Below are positions 34,310 to 41,791 of a stretch of DNA of 64,000 nt, piece by piece. Source of the stretch: Roseicella frigidaeris (GTDB lineage: Bacteria; Pseudomonadota; Alphaproteobacteria; Acetobacterales; Acetobacteraceae); contig NZ_QLIX01000005.1 of NCBI RefSeq assembly GCF_003258945.1, forward strand, positions 62,001-126,000, in the 5' to 3' direction. The notes beneath the pieces are model-generated. The model searched no databases and was not told the origin of the DNA. It saw only the letters and a program-made list of their open reading frames with translations. A program made the position numbers and the translations under genes. Every line of letters starts with the position of its first letter. Within the stretch, counting starts at the first letter, position 1.

Positions 34310-34611
34310 CCGCCCGCCCGAAACACCCCGCTTCTTCGCCTTGGCCATTGGTGACGCCCGGCTGCTGGACGCCTGTTCGGGCGCATCGGCCCGTGATGGC
34401 GTTGCCGACGGCCTGGAACGGTGGAGGGCGACAAGGCAGTGAGGCGGCGCCCCTCCGTCCTGCGCCACGATCTTCATAGCTCTGCTATCGGCCGCACGCT
34501 CCGAAGCGTGCGGCAGAGGGATGACAGGCAATGCCGCCAGCCGTCGTCATCGGCACCGGCAATGCCGCCGGGCGGACCGGCCCCGCGGCACCGTCGGCAG
34601 TCTCGGTCGTC
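34310..34611. other. 302-bp intergenic region between tRNA-Val and the binding-protein gene
   Basis: No gene is credible here. The region holds a perfect stem-loop at 34491-34514 (10-bp arms GCCGCACGCT/AGCGTGCGGC with a CCGA loop), and to its right the short phrase GGCAATGCCGCC appears twice. No attachment-site duplicate of the tRNA 3' end is visible within this gap. Confidence 0.5.
34491..34514 (-). terminator. 10-bp stem with 4-nt loop, candidate terminator
   Basis: A perfect 10-bp stem around CCGA lies about 100 bp beyond the stop of the minus-strand binding-protein gene and about 180 bp after tRNA-Val. It has no T-run on either strand, so intrinsic termination would be weak. It is the only strong hairpin in this gap. 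Confidence 0.4.
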
Positions 34612-35853
34612 TCAGCCCTTGGCCATGGCGCAGGCGCCGTCGGCGATCGGGCGGAAGGATTGCTCGGCCGAGGTCTCCGCCAGCACGCTGTAGACATCCC
34701 CCGGCCCGCGGCTGTCCTTCGGCTTCTTCACCTCGAACAGATAGGTCGGGTGCAGCTTGCGTCCGTCCTTGCGGATGCTGCCGGCGCCGAAGCAGTCGTC
34801 ATCGGTGGGCAGGGCTTTCATCGCCGTCACCGTGTCGCGGCCGGAGGCCTTGGCCTTGGCGACCCCGATCGAGGCCACGGCCTTCAGATAGTGCAGCAAC
34901 CCCGCATAGTCGCCGGCATGGTTGTGGCACGGAAAGGTCTCGGGCGGCAGCTGGCCCTTCACCCGGCCCATGAAGGCGCGGGTGCGCGGGTTGAGGTCCC
35001 AGTAGAAGGTCTCGGTCTGGGTCAGGCCCTGCGCCGTCGGCAGGCCGAGCGCCATGACGCTGTTGATGTAGCCCGTGAGGCCGACGAAGCGGCGGCCCGG
35101 CTTCATCAGCCCGAATTCCTGCGCCTGCTTCACCGCATTCACGAAATCCGTGCCGGCGCCGAGGAAGGCGACGACCTTGGCGCCGCTCGACTGCGCCTTG
35201 AGCAGGAAGGCGGAGTAGTCCGTGGTCTCCGGGAAGGGATAGCTGATCGATCCCAGCACCTTGCCACCCGCGCCCTCGACCGAATGGGTGGTGTCGGCCT
35301 GCAGCATCTGGCCGAAGGCGTAGTTCGGCGTGATGAAGAACCAGCTGTCCCAGCCCTGCTTCACCAGCGGCGCGCCGGTGGCATGGGAGAGGCACCAGGT
35401 GTCGTAGCTCCAGTGGATGGAGTTGGGGCTGCAATACTCCGAGGTCAGCGCCGAGGTCGCCGCGCCGGTGTTGATATGCGCCTTGTCCTTGGCCTCGATC
35501 ACCGATTTCAGGGCGATGGCGAGCGCCGAATTGCTGACGCCGAGCACCATGTCGACATTGTCGCGGTCGAACCACTGCCGGGCGATGGAAAGCCCGACAT
35601 CCGACTTGTTCTGGTGGTCGGCGACGAGCAGCTCGACGGGGATGTCCGGGTGGGAGGCGGTGAACTCGCGGATCGCCTGGCGGGCGCAGACCACGCTCGT
35701 CGGCCCGGCGATGTCGCGATAGGCGCCCGACATGTCGTGCAGGATGCCGATGCGGATGGTCTCTTCCGGTCGGCGGGCCTGGGCATGGACGAGGCGGCTG
35801 GCACCGGCCGTGGCGAGCAGGCTGGCGCCGAGGATGGCGCGGCGTTGGATCAT
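34612..35853 (-). CDS. ABC transporter substrate-binding protein, branched-chain amino acid type
   Basis: A 413-aa periplasmic binding protein of the LivK/type I fold. It has a signal peptide (RRAILGASLLATAGASRLVHAQ) with a Tat-like RR, then IRIGILHDMSGAYRDIAGPTSV and the domain pair of the family, ending in AEQSFRPIADGACAMAKG. Members bind branched-chain amino acids, amides or aromatic acids. The start at 35853 is backed by GGGAGGA seven bases upstream; the frame is open further but crosses a repeat. No permease or ATPase genes are adjacent, so it is an orphan component. One copy of the dispersed element lies just upstream. Confidence 0.9.
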   Translation of the reverse strand: MIQRRAILGASLLATAGASRLVHAQARRPEETIRIGILHDMSGAYRDIAGPTSVVCARQAIREFTASHPDIPVELLVADHQNKSDVGLSIARQWFDRDNVDMVLGVSNSALAIALKSVIEAKDKAHINTGAATSALTSEYCSPNSIHWSYDTWCLSHATGAPLVKQGWDSWFFITPNYAFGQMLQADTTHSVEGAGGKVLGSISYPFPETTDYSAFLLKAQSSGAKVVAFLGAGTDFVNAVKQAQEFGLMKPGRRFVGLTGYINSVMALGLPTAQGLTQTETFYWDLNPRTRAFMGRVKGQLPPETFPCHNHAGDYAGLLHYLKAVASIGVAKAKASGRDTVTAMKALPTDDDCFGAGSIRKDGRKLHPTYLFEVKKPKDSRGPGDVYSVLAETSAEQSFRPIADGACAMAKG

Positions 35854-35897
35854 GGTGTCCTCCCGTGGAGGGCCGCGGGGCCCTCTTGGGCAGGAGC

Positions 35898-35991
35898 CTA
35901 GAGCGTGATCGCCTGAGGTGGAATCACCGAAGGCAGGCCTCACGCGACCAAACCACGGGCCGCGAACCGGCGTGCGCGGATCGTGGCCTGG
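35898..35991 (+). repeat. dispersed intergenic two-hairpin element, copy 2
   Basis: It has the same layout as 23926-24032. It opens CTAGAGCGTGATCGC, has the inner GGTG-GAAT-CACC stem and closing TCACGCGACCAAACCA, then a second hairpin whose arms are related to CCACGGGCCGC and GCGGATCGTGG. Many differences from copy 1 keep the pairing, which suggests selection on structure or a common older element. It lies about 45 bp upstream of the binding-protein start and 77 bp beyond the EF-hand gene end. Confidence 0.85.
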
Positions 35992-36067
35992 GGCCGATCG
36001 CCGCGGGGCGTGGACGCCCCGGCCGGCAGGAGAGGCGCGGCCGGGCGCATCCGCCCGGCCGCGCCGA

Positions 36068-36703
36068 TCAGTTCTGCTGCGCCGGCGGGGCGGGCGGCGG
36101 CGCGCCCGGGCCGCCCTGGCCCCCCGGCCCGCCATGACCGCGGTGATGGTGGCGGTCCCGCGGCGGGGGCGGCGGCAGGCGCGGCACCTCGTCCCGCGTG
36201 ATGGCGCCGTCGCCATTGGCGTCGAGGGCGCGGAAGCGCGCCTCGGCCATCGGCCGGATCTCCTCCAGCGTCACCACCCCGTCGCGGTTGGCATCGAGGG
36301 CGCGGAACATCATGCCGAGCATGCGCTCGCGATCCGGCCCCTTCGGCCCGCGGCCCAGTCCCGGCCCATGCTCCGGCATGAGGCGCAGGCTGGCCATCTC
36401 CTGGATGGTCAGGCTGCCGTCACGGTCGGGATCGGCGGCGGCGAAACGCTGCTGGATCACGGCCCAGGCCTCGTCCCAGGTGACCTTGCCGTCCTTGTTC
36501 GTGTCGAACTGGTTGAACATCGCCTGCGGGCCGCGATCGGCGCGTGGCCGGCGCGGGCCGCCGCCGGGCGGGCCGGGGGGCGGCGGGGCGGCGGCGGGGC
36601 CGCCCGGCGGGGGCGCGGCGGGCGCCGGCGTCTGCGCCAGGCCGGGCGCCACGGCCAGGGCCATCAAGGCCGTACTCAGCAATGCCGTGCGAAGCGTGAT
36701 CAT
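36068..36703 (-). CDS. secreted EF-hand calcium-binding protein
   Basis: A 211-aa protein with a signal peptide (cut after PGLAQ) and a Pro/Gly/Ala-rich linker (25-60). Four canonical EF-hand loops follow: DTNKDGKVTWDE (67-78), DPDRDGSLTIQE (91-102), DANRDGVVTLEE (137-148) and DANGDGAITRDE (161-172). All have Asp/Asn at the chelating positions and the final Glu. The C-terminus is rich in Pro, His and Gly and could bind metal. It probably buffers or senses calcium in the periplasm. GAGGAGG upstream supports the start at 36703. Confidence 0.88.
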   Translation of the reverse strand: MITLRTALLSTALMALAVAPGLAQTPAPAAPPPGGPAAAPPPPGPPGGGPRRPRADRGPQAMFNQFDTNKDGKVTWDEAWAVIQQRFAAADPDRDGSLTIQEMASLRLMPEHGPGLGRGPKGPDRERMLGMMFRALDANRDGVVTLEEIRPMAEARFRALDANGDGAITRDEVPRLPPPPPRDRHHHRGHGGPGGQGGPGAPPPAPPAQQN

Positions 36704-36852
36704 CGGCAGATCCTCCTCTCGGGCCCCAACGGGCCATCCACCACCGAGATGCACGGCGCATGTAACCGAAGCATGACAAGGGCGGCGCCACGACGTGAGG
36801 AAGCGTAACGGCCCGGCAGGCGATCGGCCGCCCCAAGCCCCCCCTTCCGGCC

Positions 36853-38250
36853 TCAGCGCCGCGGCGTCCCCGGCTCGCCGAGATCCCACCACAGCCCGGC
36901 GAAGGCGCGGATGCCCTGGCGTGCCGGCCCCAGCAGCAGGTGCTCGTCCGGCCCGTGCTGCTTGCAGCCATTGTAGCTGTGCGGCACCCAGACCATGGGC
37001 AGGCCGAGCTGGTCGGCGAAGACGTCGCCCGGCAGCCCGCCGGAGCTGTTGGGGATCACCTGCACCCGCGCCTCCAGGCTCCGCTGCATGCTCTCCTGCG
37101 CCCAGAGCACCCAGGGATGATCGGGCGCGGTGCGGGCCGCCGCCATGCGCACCCCGGCCTTCTCGATGGCGATGTCGGCGAAGCCCGCCGCATCCAGGTG
37201 GCGCCGCAGCGCCGCCTCGAAGCCGTTCGGATCGGTGTCGGCGATGTAGCGGATATGGCAGGTGGCGCGCGCCCAGGGCGCGACGGCGTTCATCGGGTTC
37301 TCCGGCTGGCCGCTCAGCATCGCCAGCAAGATGAAGCTGTTCCAGCCATAGATTTTCTCGGCCGCGGTCAGGCCGGGCTCGCCCCAGTCCGGGTCGATCG
37401 CCGCCGCCCCCTCCCCGCCGCCCACCGGGCAGCCGGCCAGCGCCGCCCGCACCGCCGCCGGCACGCCGTTCCGCGGCAGCCAGTCGCGCACCAGGATTCG
37501 GCCCCTGGCGTCGCAGATGGCGGCGATGGCATGGCCGAGGCGGATCGCCGGATCGGGCGTCAGACCACCCCAATGGCCGGAATGCACGCCGCCCTGGCGC
37601 AGCGCCAGCACCAGGTCGAACTGGAAGATGCCGCGGTTGCCGGTGGCGATGGTCGGCAGATCGGGCTCCACCCGCGGCCCGTCGGAGGCGATCAGCACAT
37701 CGGCGGCCAGCAGGTCCTTGTGGGCCTCGGCGAATTCCTGCAGCCCGCGCGAGCCGCGTTCCTCCGCCATCTCGAGCAGCAGCTTGACGTTGCAGCCGAG
37801 CCTGCCGCCGCGCTCCGCCAGCACCGCCTCCAGCGCCGCGAGGTTGATGGCGTGCTGGCCCTTGTTGTCGGCGGTGCCGCGGCCATACCAGCGGTCGCCC
37901 TCCTCGGTGAGGGTCCAGGGCACGAGCCCCTTGCGCCATTGCGCGTCGAGGCCGCGCACCGTGTCGCCATGGCCGTAGAGCAGGACGGTCGGCAGGGCCG
38001 GGTCCTCGATCCGCTCGGCGGTGAGGATGGGGCCGAAGCCCTCCAGCGGATTGGGATGGATGGCGACCGCGAAGCCCATCCGCTCCACCCAGGGCTGGAT
38101 CGCCTGGCGCAGGTAGCGCTCGAGCTCGGGGGCGAATTCCGGCTCCTGCGCGGTGGAGGGGATGGCGACGAGGTCGGCGAGCAGCGCCTTGAAGCGGCCC
38201 TCGTCGAAGAAGGCGGCGGCGCGGGCGATGGCGCCTTCGCGGCTTGGCAT
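36853..38250 (-). CDS. M20 family metallopeptidase
   Basis: A 465-aa M20 peptidase. The metal-site motifs are YGHGDTV (His, Asp), YGRGTADNKGQ (bridging Asp), LLEMAEERGSRGL (Glu pair), an Asp in LIASDGPRV, and a late His in KQHGPDEH. No signal peptide is present, so it is cytoplasmic. It is the last of a minus-strand set (RpiR regulator, aminotransferase, amino-acid binding protein, peptidase) that suggests use of an imported amino-acid or peptide-like compound. It is distinct from the M20 enzyme at 22 kb. Confidence 0.9.
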   Translation of the reverse strand: MPSREGAIARAAAFFDEGRFKALLADLVAIPSTAQEPEFAPELERYLRQAIQPWVERMGFAVAIHPNPLEGFGPILTAERIEDPALPTVLLYGHGDTVRGLDAQWRKGLVPWTLTEEGDRWYGRGTADNKGQHAINLAALEAVLAERGGRLGCNVKLLLEMAEERGSRGLQEFAEAHKDLLAADVLIASDGPRVEPDLPTIATGNRGIFQFDLVLALRQGGVHSGHWGGLTPDPAIRLGHAIAAICDARGRILVRDWLPRNGVPAAVRAALAGCPVGGGEGAAAIDPDWGEPGLTAAEKIYGWNSFILLAMLSGQPENPMNAVAPWARATCHIRYIADTDPNGFEAALRRHLDAAGFADIAIEKAGVRMAAARTAPDHPWVLWAQESMQRSLEARVQVIPNSSGGLPGDVFADQLGLPMVWVPHSYNGCKQHGPDEHLLLGPARQGIRAFAGLWWDLGEPGTPRR

Positions 38251-38342
38251 GCGGACCCCCGGATCGGTATGGGCTGGGGCCCGCAGTCTGCCGCCGAAGC
38301 GTCCGCGGCGCGAGGGGGGGCCGGCGCCCCCCCCTGCCCGTC

Positions 38343-39356
38343 TCACCGGAACGGAATGGCGTACATCAGCCCGCCGCCGGTCCAGAGCCCGTTCAGCCCG
38401 CGCGGCAGCTTCAGCGGGCTGTCCTTGCCGACATTGCGCTCGAAGATCTCGCCGTAATTGCCCACCGCCTTGATGGCGGTCAGCATCCAGCGGTTGTCGA
38501 GGCCGAGGCGCGAGCCGAACTCGCCGCTGCTCCCCAGCAGCCGCTGCGCCACCGGGTTGGCGCCCTTCGCCTGCTCCTCGGCATTGGCGGCGGTGATGCC
38601 GGCCTCCTCCGCCTCGACCAGGCCGTAATGCACCCAGGCCACGATGTTCGACCACTGCTCGTCGCCGTTGCGGGTGAAGGGGCCGAGCGGCTCCTTCGAG
38701 ATGGTCTCGGCCAGCACCATGTAGTCGGCCGGCTTCGGCGCCACGCTGATCGCGCCGGCCAGCGCCGAGGCATCCTGCGTCATGGCGTCGCAGCGGCCGG
38801 CGAAGAAGGCCTGGTACATGGTGTCCGGCCGCTCGAAGACCACGGGCTGGATCTGCATCTTGCGCGCCCGCGTCATGTCGCCGAGCGTCACCTCATGCGT
38901 CGTGCCCTGCGCCACGCAGATGGTCGCGCCGTTGAGGTCGGCCACCTTGGCGACGCCGGCCTCGCGCTTCACCGCGAAGCCCTGGCCGTCGTAGAAATTC
39001 ACCGGCCCCTGGTTGAGGCCGATCGAGGCGTCGCGCAGGAAGGTCTGGGTGGAGTTGCGCAGCAGCACATCGATCTCGCCCGACTGCAGCGCGGTGAAGC
39101 GGTTCTGCGCCGTCAGCGGCACGAAGCGCACCTTCGTCGCATCGCCGAGCACGGCGGCGGCGATGGCGCGGCAGTAATCGACGTCGAGGCCCTTATAGGC
39201 GCCCTGGCTGTCCGGGGTGGAGAAGCCGGCGAAGCCGGTGGAGACGCCGCAGGCGAGCTGGCCGCGCTGCTTCACCGTGTCGAGCGTCGCGGCGCCGGCC
39301 GGCGCGGCAAGGGCGGCGCCGGCGAGCAGGCCGGCGGCGAGGATCAGGCGCTTCAT
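38343..39356 (-). CDS. amino-acid ABC transporter substrate-binding protein (AapJ-like)
   Basis: A 337-aa periplasmic protein of the family-3 solute-binding group. It has a signal peptide (LILAAGLLAGAALAAPAGA), then LDTVKQRGQLACGVSTGFAGFSTPDSQGAYKGLDVDYCRAIAAA and the ligand-pocket block RFTALQSGEIDVLLRNSTQTFLRD, and it ends LNGLWTGGGLMYAIPFR, all typical of general L-amino-acid binding proteins. AGGAGGAAG upstream supports the start. No transporter permease is adjacent. It is 31 bp after the aminotransferase gene on the same strand. Confidence 0.92.
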   Translation of the reverse strand: MKRLILAAGLLAGAALAAPAGAATLDTVKQRGQLACGVSTGFAGFSTPDSQGAYKGLDVDYCRAIAAAVLGDATKVRFVPLTAQNRFTALQSGEIDVLLRNSTQTFLRDASIGLNQGPVNFYDGQGFAVKREAGVAKVADLNGATICVAQGTTHEVTLGDMTRARKMQIQPVVFERPDTMYQAFFAGRCDAMTQDASALAGAISVAPKPADYMVLAETISKEPLGPFTRNGDEQWSNIVAWVHYGLVEAEEAGITAANAEEQAKGANPVAQRLLGSSGEFGSRLGLDNRWMLTAIKAVGNYGEIFERNVGKDSPLKLPRGLNGLWTGGGLMYAIPFR

Positions 39357-39387
39357 GAAACGGGTCTTCCTCCTGTGTCGGATGGGA

Positions 39388-40758
39388 TCAGCGCGGCAGG
39401 CCGGCGAGGGCGGCATCCACCGCCTCGCCCAGCCGCTCCACGATGAGGTCGATCTCCTCGGGCGCGACGATGTAGGGCGGCGCCAGCAGCACATGGTCGC
39501 CGCGCACCCCGTCCAGCGTGCCGCCGCCGGGATAGCAGGCGAGGCCGCGGGCGAAGGCCTCCTGCTTGATGCGCGCATGCAGCGTCAGCGCCGGGTCGAA
39601 GGGGCGCCTGCCGGCGCGGTCCTCGACCAGCTCGATGGCGCGGAACAGGCCGCGGCCGCGGATGTCGCCGACATGGTGGTGGTTGCCGAAGCGCTCCGCC
39701 AGGCGGCGCTGCAGGCGCTCGCCCATGGCGACGACATTCTCCAGCAGTCCCTCCTCGCGGATTACCCGCTGCACCTCGAGCGCGGCGGCGCAGGCGAGCG
39801 CATGCGAGAGATAGGTATGGCCGTGCTGGAAGGCGCCCGAGCCGCGGGCGATGGCCTCGACGACGCGGCCGGCCACGAGCACCGCGCCGATCGGCTGGTA
39901 GCCGCCGCCGAGGCCCTTGGCGATGGCCTGGATGTCGGGCGCGATCCCCTCCTGCTGCCAGGCATGCAGCGTGCCGGTGCGGCCCATGCCGCTCATCACC
40001 TCGTCGAGGATCAGCAGCGCGCCGTGCCGGTCGCAGATGGCGCGTACGGCGCGGAAATAGCCGGCCGGCGCGGGCACGCAGCCGGCGGTCGCGCCGACCA
40101 CGGGCTCGGCGATGAAGGCGGCGACATTGCCCGGGCCGAGGCGCTGGAACTCCGCCTCCAGCTCGTCGGCGAGGCGGGCGACATAGGCGGCCTCGTCCTC
40201 CCCCGGATGCTGGCCGTGATAGGCGAAGGCGGGCGAGACATGGCTGAAGGCGGGCGAGAGCAGCGGCGCATAGGGCGCCTTGCGCGCCGCGTTGCCGCCG
40301 GCCGAGAGCGCGCCGAGGGTGTTGCCGTGGTAGCTCTGGCGGCGGGCGATGAAGCGGGTGCGCGCCGGCTGGCCGGTCTCGATGGCATATTGCCGCGCCA
40401 GCTTGATGGCCGCCTCCACCGCCTCCGAGCCGCCGGCGACGAAATAGGCCTGGGCGAGGCCGCCCGGCTCCGCCCCGACCAGCTCCTCGGCCAGGTCTTC
40501 CGCCGGCGCGTTGGTGAAGAAGCCGGTATGGGCGTAGCAGAGCTGCCCGGCCTGCCGCTGGATCGCCGCGACGATGCGCGGATGCTGGTGGCCGAGGCAG
40601 GAGACGGCGGCGCCGCCGGAGGCGTCGATCACCTCCCGCCCGCCTTCCTCGACCAGCCAGATGCCGTGGCCGCCGATGGCGCGCGGCGGCACGGCGCGGG
40701 AGGAGCGGTGCAGCACGCGGCTCGGCCGCGGCGGGGCTTCGGTGACGGCGGCGGTCAT
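39388..40758 (-). CDS. class III pyridoxal-phosphate aminotransferase
   Basis: A 456-aa aminotransferase of the omega/class III group, which moves amino groups from amines or omega-amino acids to 2-oxoacids. The family blocks are SGGAAVSCLGHQHP, ARRQSYHGNTLGALS, LLILDEVMSGMGRTG and AIAKGLGGGYQPIGA; the Lys in the last is the PLP Schiff-base residue. Substrate is not set by the sequence. It is translationally coupled to the upstream RpiR regulator (4-bp overlap) and followed by an amino-acid binding protein gene, which suggests catabolism of a transported amine or amino acid. Confidence 0.92.
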   Translation of the reverse strand: MTAAVTEAPPRPSRVLHRSSRAVPPRAIGGHGIWLVEEGGREVIDASGGAAVSCLGHQHPRIVAAIQRQAGQLCYAHTGFFTNAPAEDLAEELVGAEPGGLAQAYFVAGGSEAVEAAIKLARQYAIETGQPARTRFIARRQSYHGNTLGALSAGGNAARKAPYAPLLSPAFSHVSPAFAYHGQHPGEDEAAYVARLADELEAEFQRLGPGNVAAFIAEPVVGATAGCVPAPAGYFRAVRAICDRHGALLILDEVMSGMGRTGTLHAWQQEGIAPDIQAIAKGLGGGYQPIGAVLVAGRVVEAIARGSGAFQHGHTYLSHALACAAALEVQRVIREEGLLENVVAMGERLQRRLAERFGNHHHVGDIRGRGLFRAIELVEDRAGRRPFDPALTLHARIKQEAFARGLACYPGGGTLDGVRGDHVLLAPPYIVAPEEIDLIVERLGEAVDAALAGLPR

Positions 40759-41630
40759 GATGAGGTCTCCGGATCGGGCAGGTATTCGGCGAGCGCGGCG
40801 AGGCGCGCCTCGGTGGCGCGCAGCCGGGCGAGGGCCGGCTCGCCGCCGAGCGCGAAGCAGGCGGCGGCCAGCGCCTGGGCGGTGGCGAGGGCGCCGGTGA
40901 GGCTGGGGAAGAAGCCCGGGCCGGCCGCCGCCTCGAAGAGCAGGAGGTGCTCGGCCCCCTCGGCGATGGGCGCGGCCGGCGCATCGGCCAGCACGACCAG
41001 GCGGCAGCCGGCCTCGAGCGCGACGCGCGCGGCGCGCAGGCTCTGCCGCGAATAGGGCGCGAAGCCGATCACGACCATGGCGTCGCCGGCGGCCAGCGCG
41101 CCGAGATCGAGATCCTCCGGCCCGGCGCCGCCGACCAGCGCGATATCGGCCGGCCGGAAGAGCCGGAGCTGGTAATGCAGCAGCTGCGCGATTCCGCGGC
41201 AGGAGCGGAAGCCCGCCACCCAGATGCGGGGCGCCGCGTGCAGGGCGCCGGCGGCGGCGGCGATCGGCGCGGCCTCGAGGCCGCCGAGGCTCGCCGCATC
41301 GGCCTCCAGCAGCCGGGCGGGAATGTCCGCCGCGGTCGGGGGCGCCGAGGCGGGCGAGACGCGGCGCGAGAAGGGGGTGGCCGGCGGCCGCCGGGTCTCG
41401 ATCAGCGCCGCGCGCAGCCCGTCCCAGCCGGCATAGCCGAGCGCCTGGGCCAGCCGCGTGAAGGTGGCAGGGCTGGCGCCGGCGGCGGCGGCGAGCTCGC
41501 GCATCGAGCGGGTGGCGGCATCGAAATCATGGCGCGCGACGAAGCGCGCCGCGGCCTGCAGCCGGGGCGGCAGGCCGGGAAGCGCCCGGCGCAGCGCGGC
41601 GATGGGCTGGTCCTCCACCATAATCCACAT
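40755..41630 (-). CDS. MurR/RpiR family transcriptional regulator
   Basis: A 291-aa regulator. The N-terminal helix-turn-helix domain (about 1-75) includes SMRELAAAAGASPATFTRLAQALGYAGWDGLRAAL, and the C-terminal SIS domain (about 110-260) holds IWVAGFRSCRGIAQLLHYQL and the family's sugar-phosphate binding fold. Many RpiR proteins sense phosphosugars, but those beside aminotransferase genes can regulate amine or amino-acid use. It probably controls the downstream genes. Two starts, ATG 41630 and ATG 41621, are possible and neither has a strong ribosome site. It is divergent from the histidine kinase. Confidence 0.9.
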   Translation of the reverse strand: MWIMVEDQPIAALRRALPGLPPRLQAAARFVARHDFDAATRSMRELAAAAGASPATFTRLAQALGYAGWDGLRAALIETRRPPATPFSRRVSPASAPPTAADIPARLLEADAASLGGLEAAPIAAAAGALHAAPRIWVAGFRSCRGIAQLLHYQLRLFRPADIALVGGAGPEDLDLGALAAGDAMVVIGFAPYSRQSLRAARVALEAGCRLVVLADAPAAPIAEGAEHLLLFEAAAGPGFFPSLTGALATAQALAAACFALGGEPALARLRATEARLAALAEYLPDPETSS

Positions 41631-41791
41631 GTCTCATAGGCCACACCATCTCGCAACAGATGTTTCATCGCGCCGCCGGCGCAGCCTCCCGCGTCGGGGA
41701 TACCCAGCACGCCGCAACGGCGATACCGTCGCGGCGTGCCCGGATGCACGGATCGGCCGCCATGGATGGGTCGCCACGGAAGGAAGGGCCG

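Noticed and set aside
34280-34531. Small minus-strand ORF overlapping the tRNA-Val gene
   Set aside because: It runs antisense through the tRNA and has no recognisable features, so it is treated as chance.
41659-41669. GATGTTTCATC palindrome between the RpiR regulator and histidine kinase genes as an operator
   Set aside because: Only four-base arms; chance occurrence is likely and there is no second site to support it.
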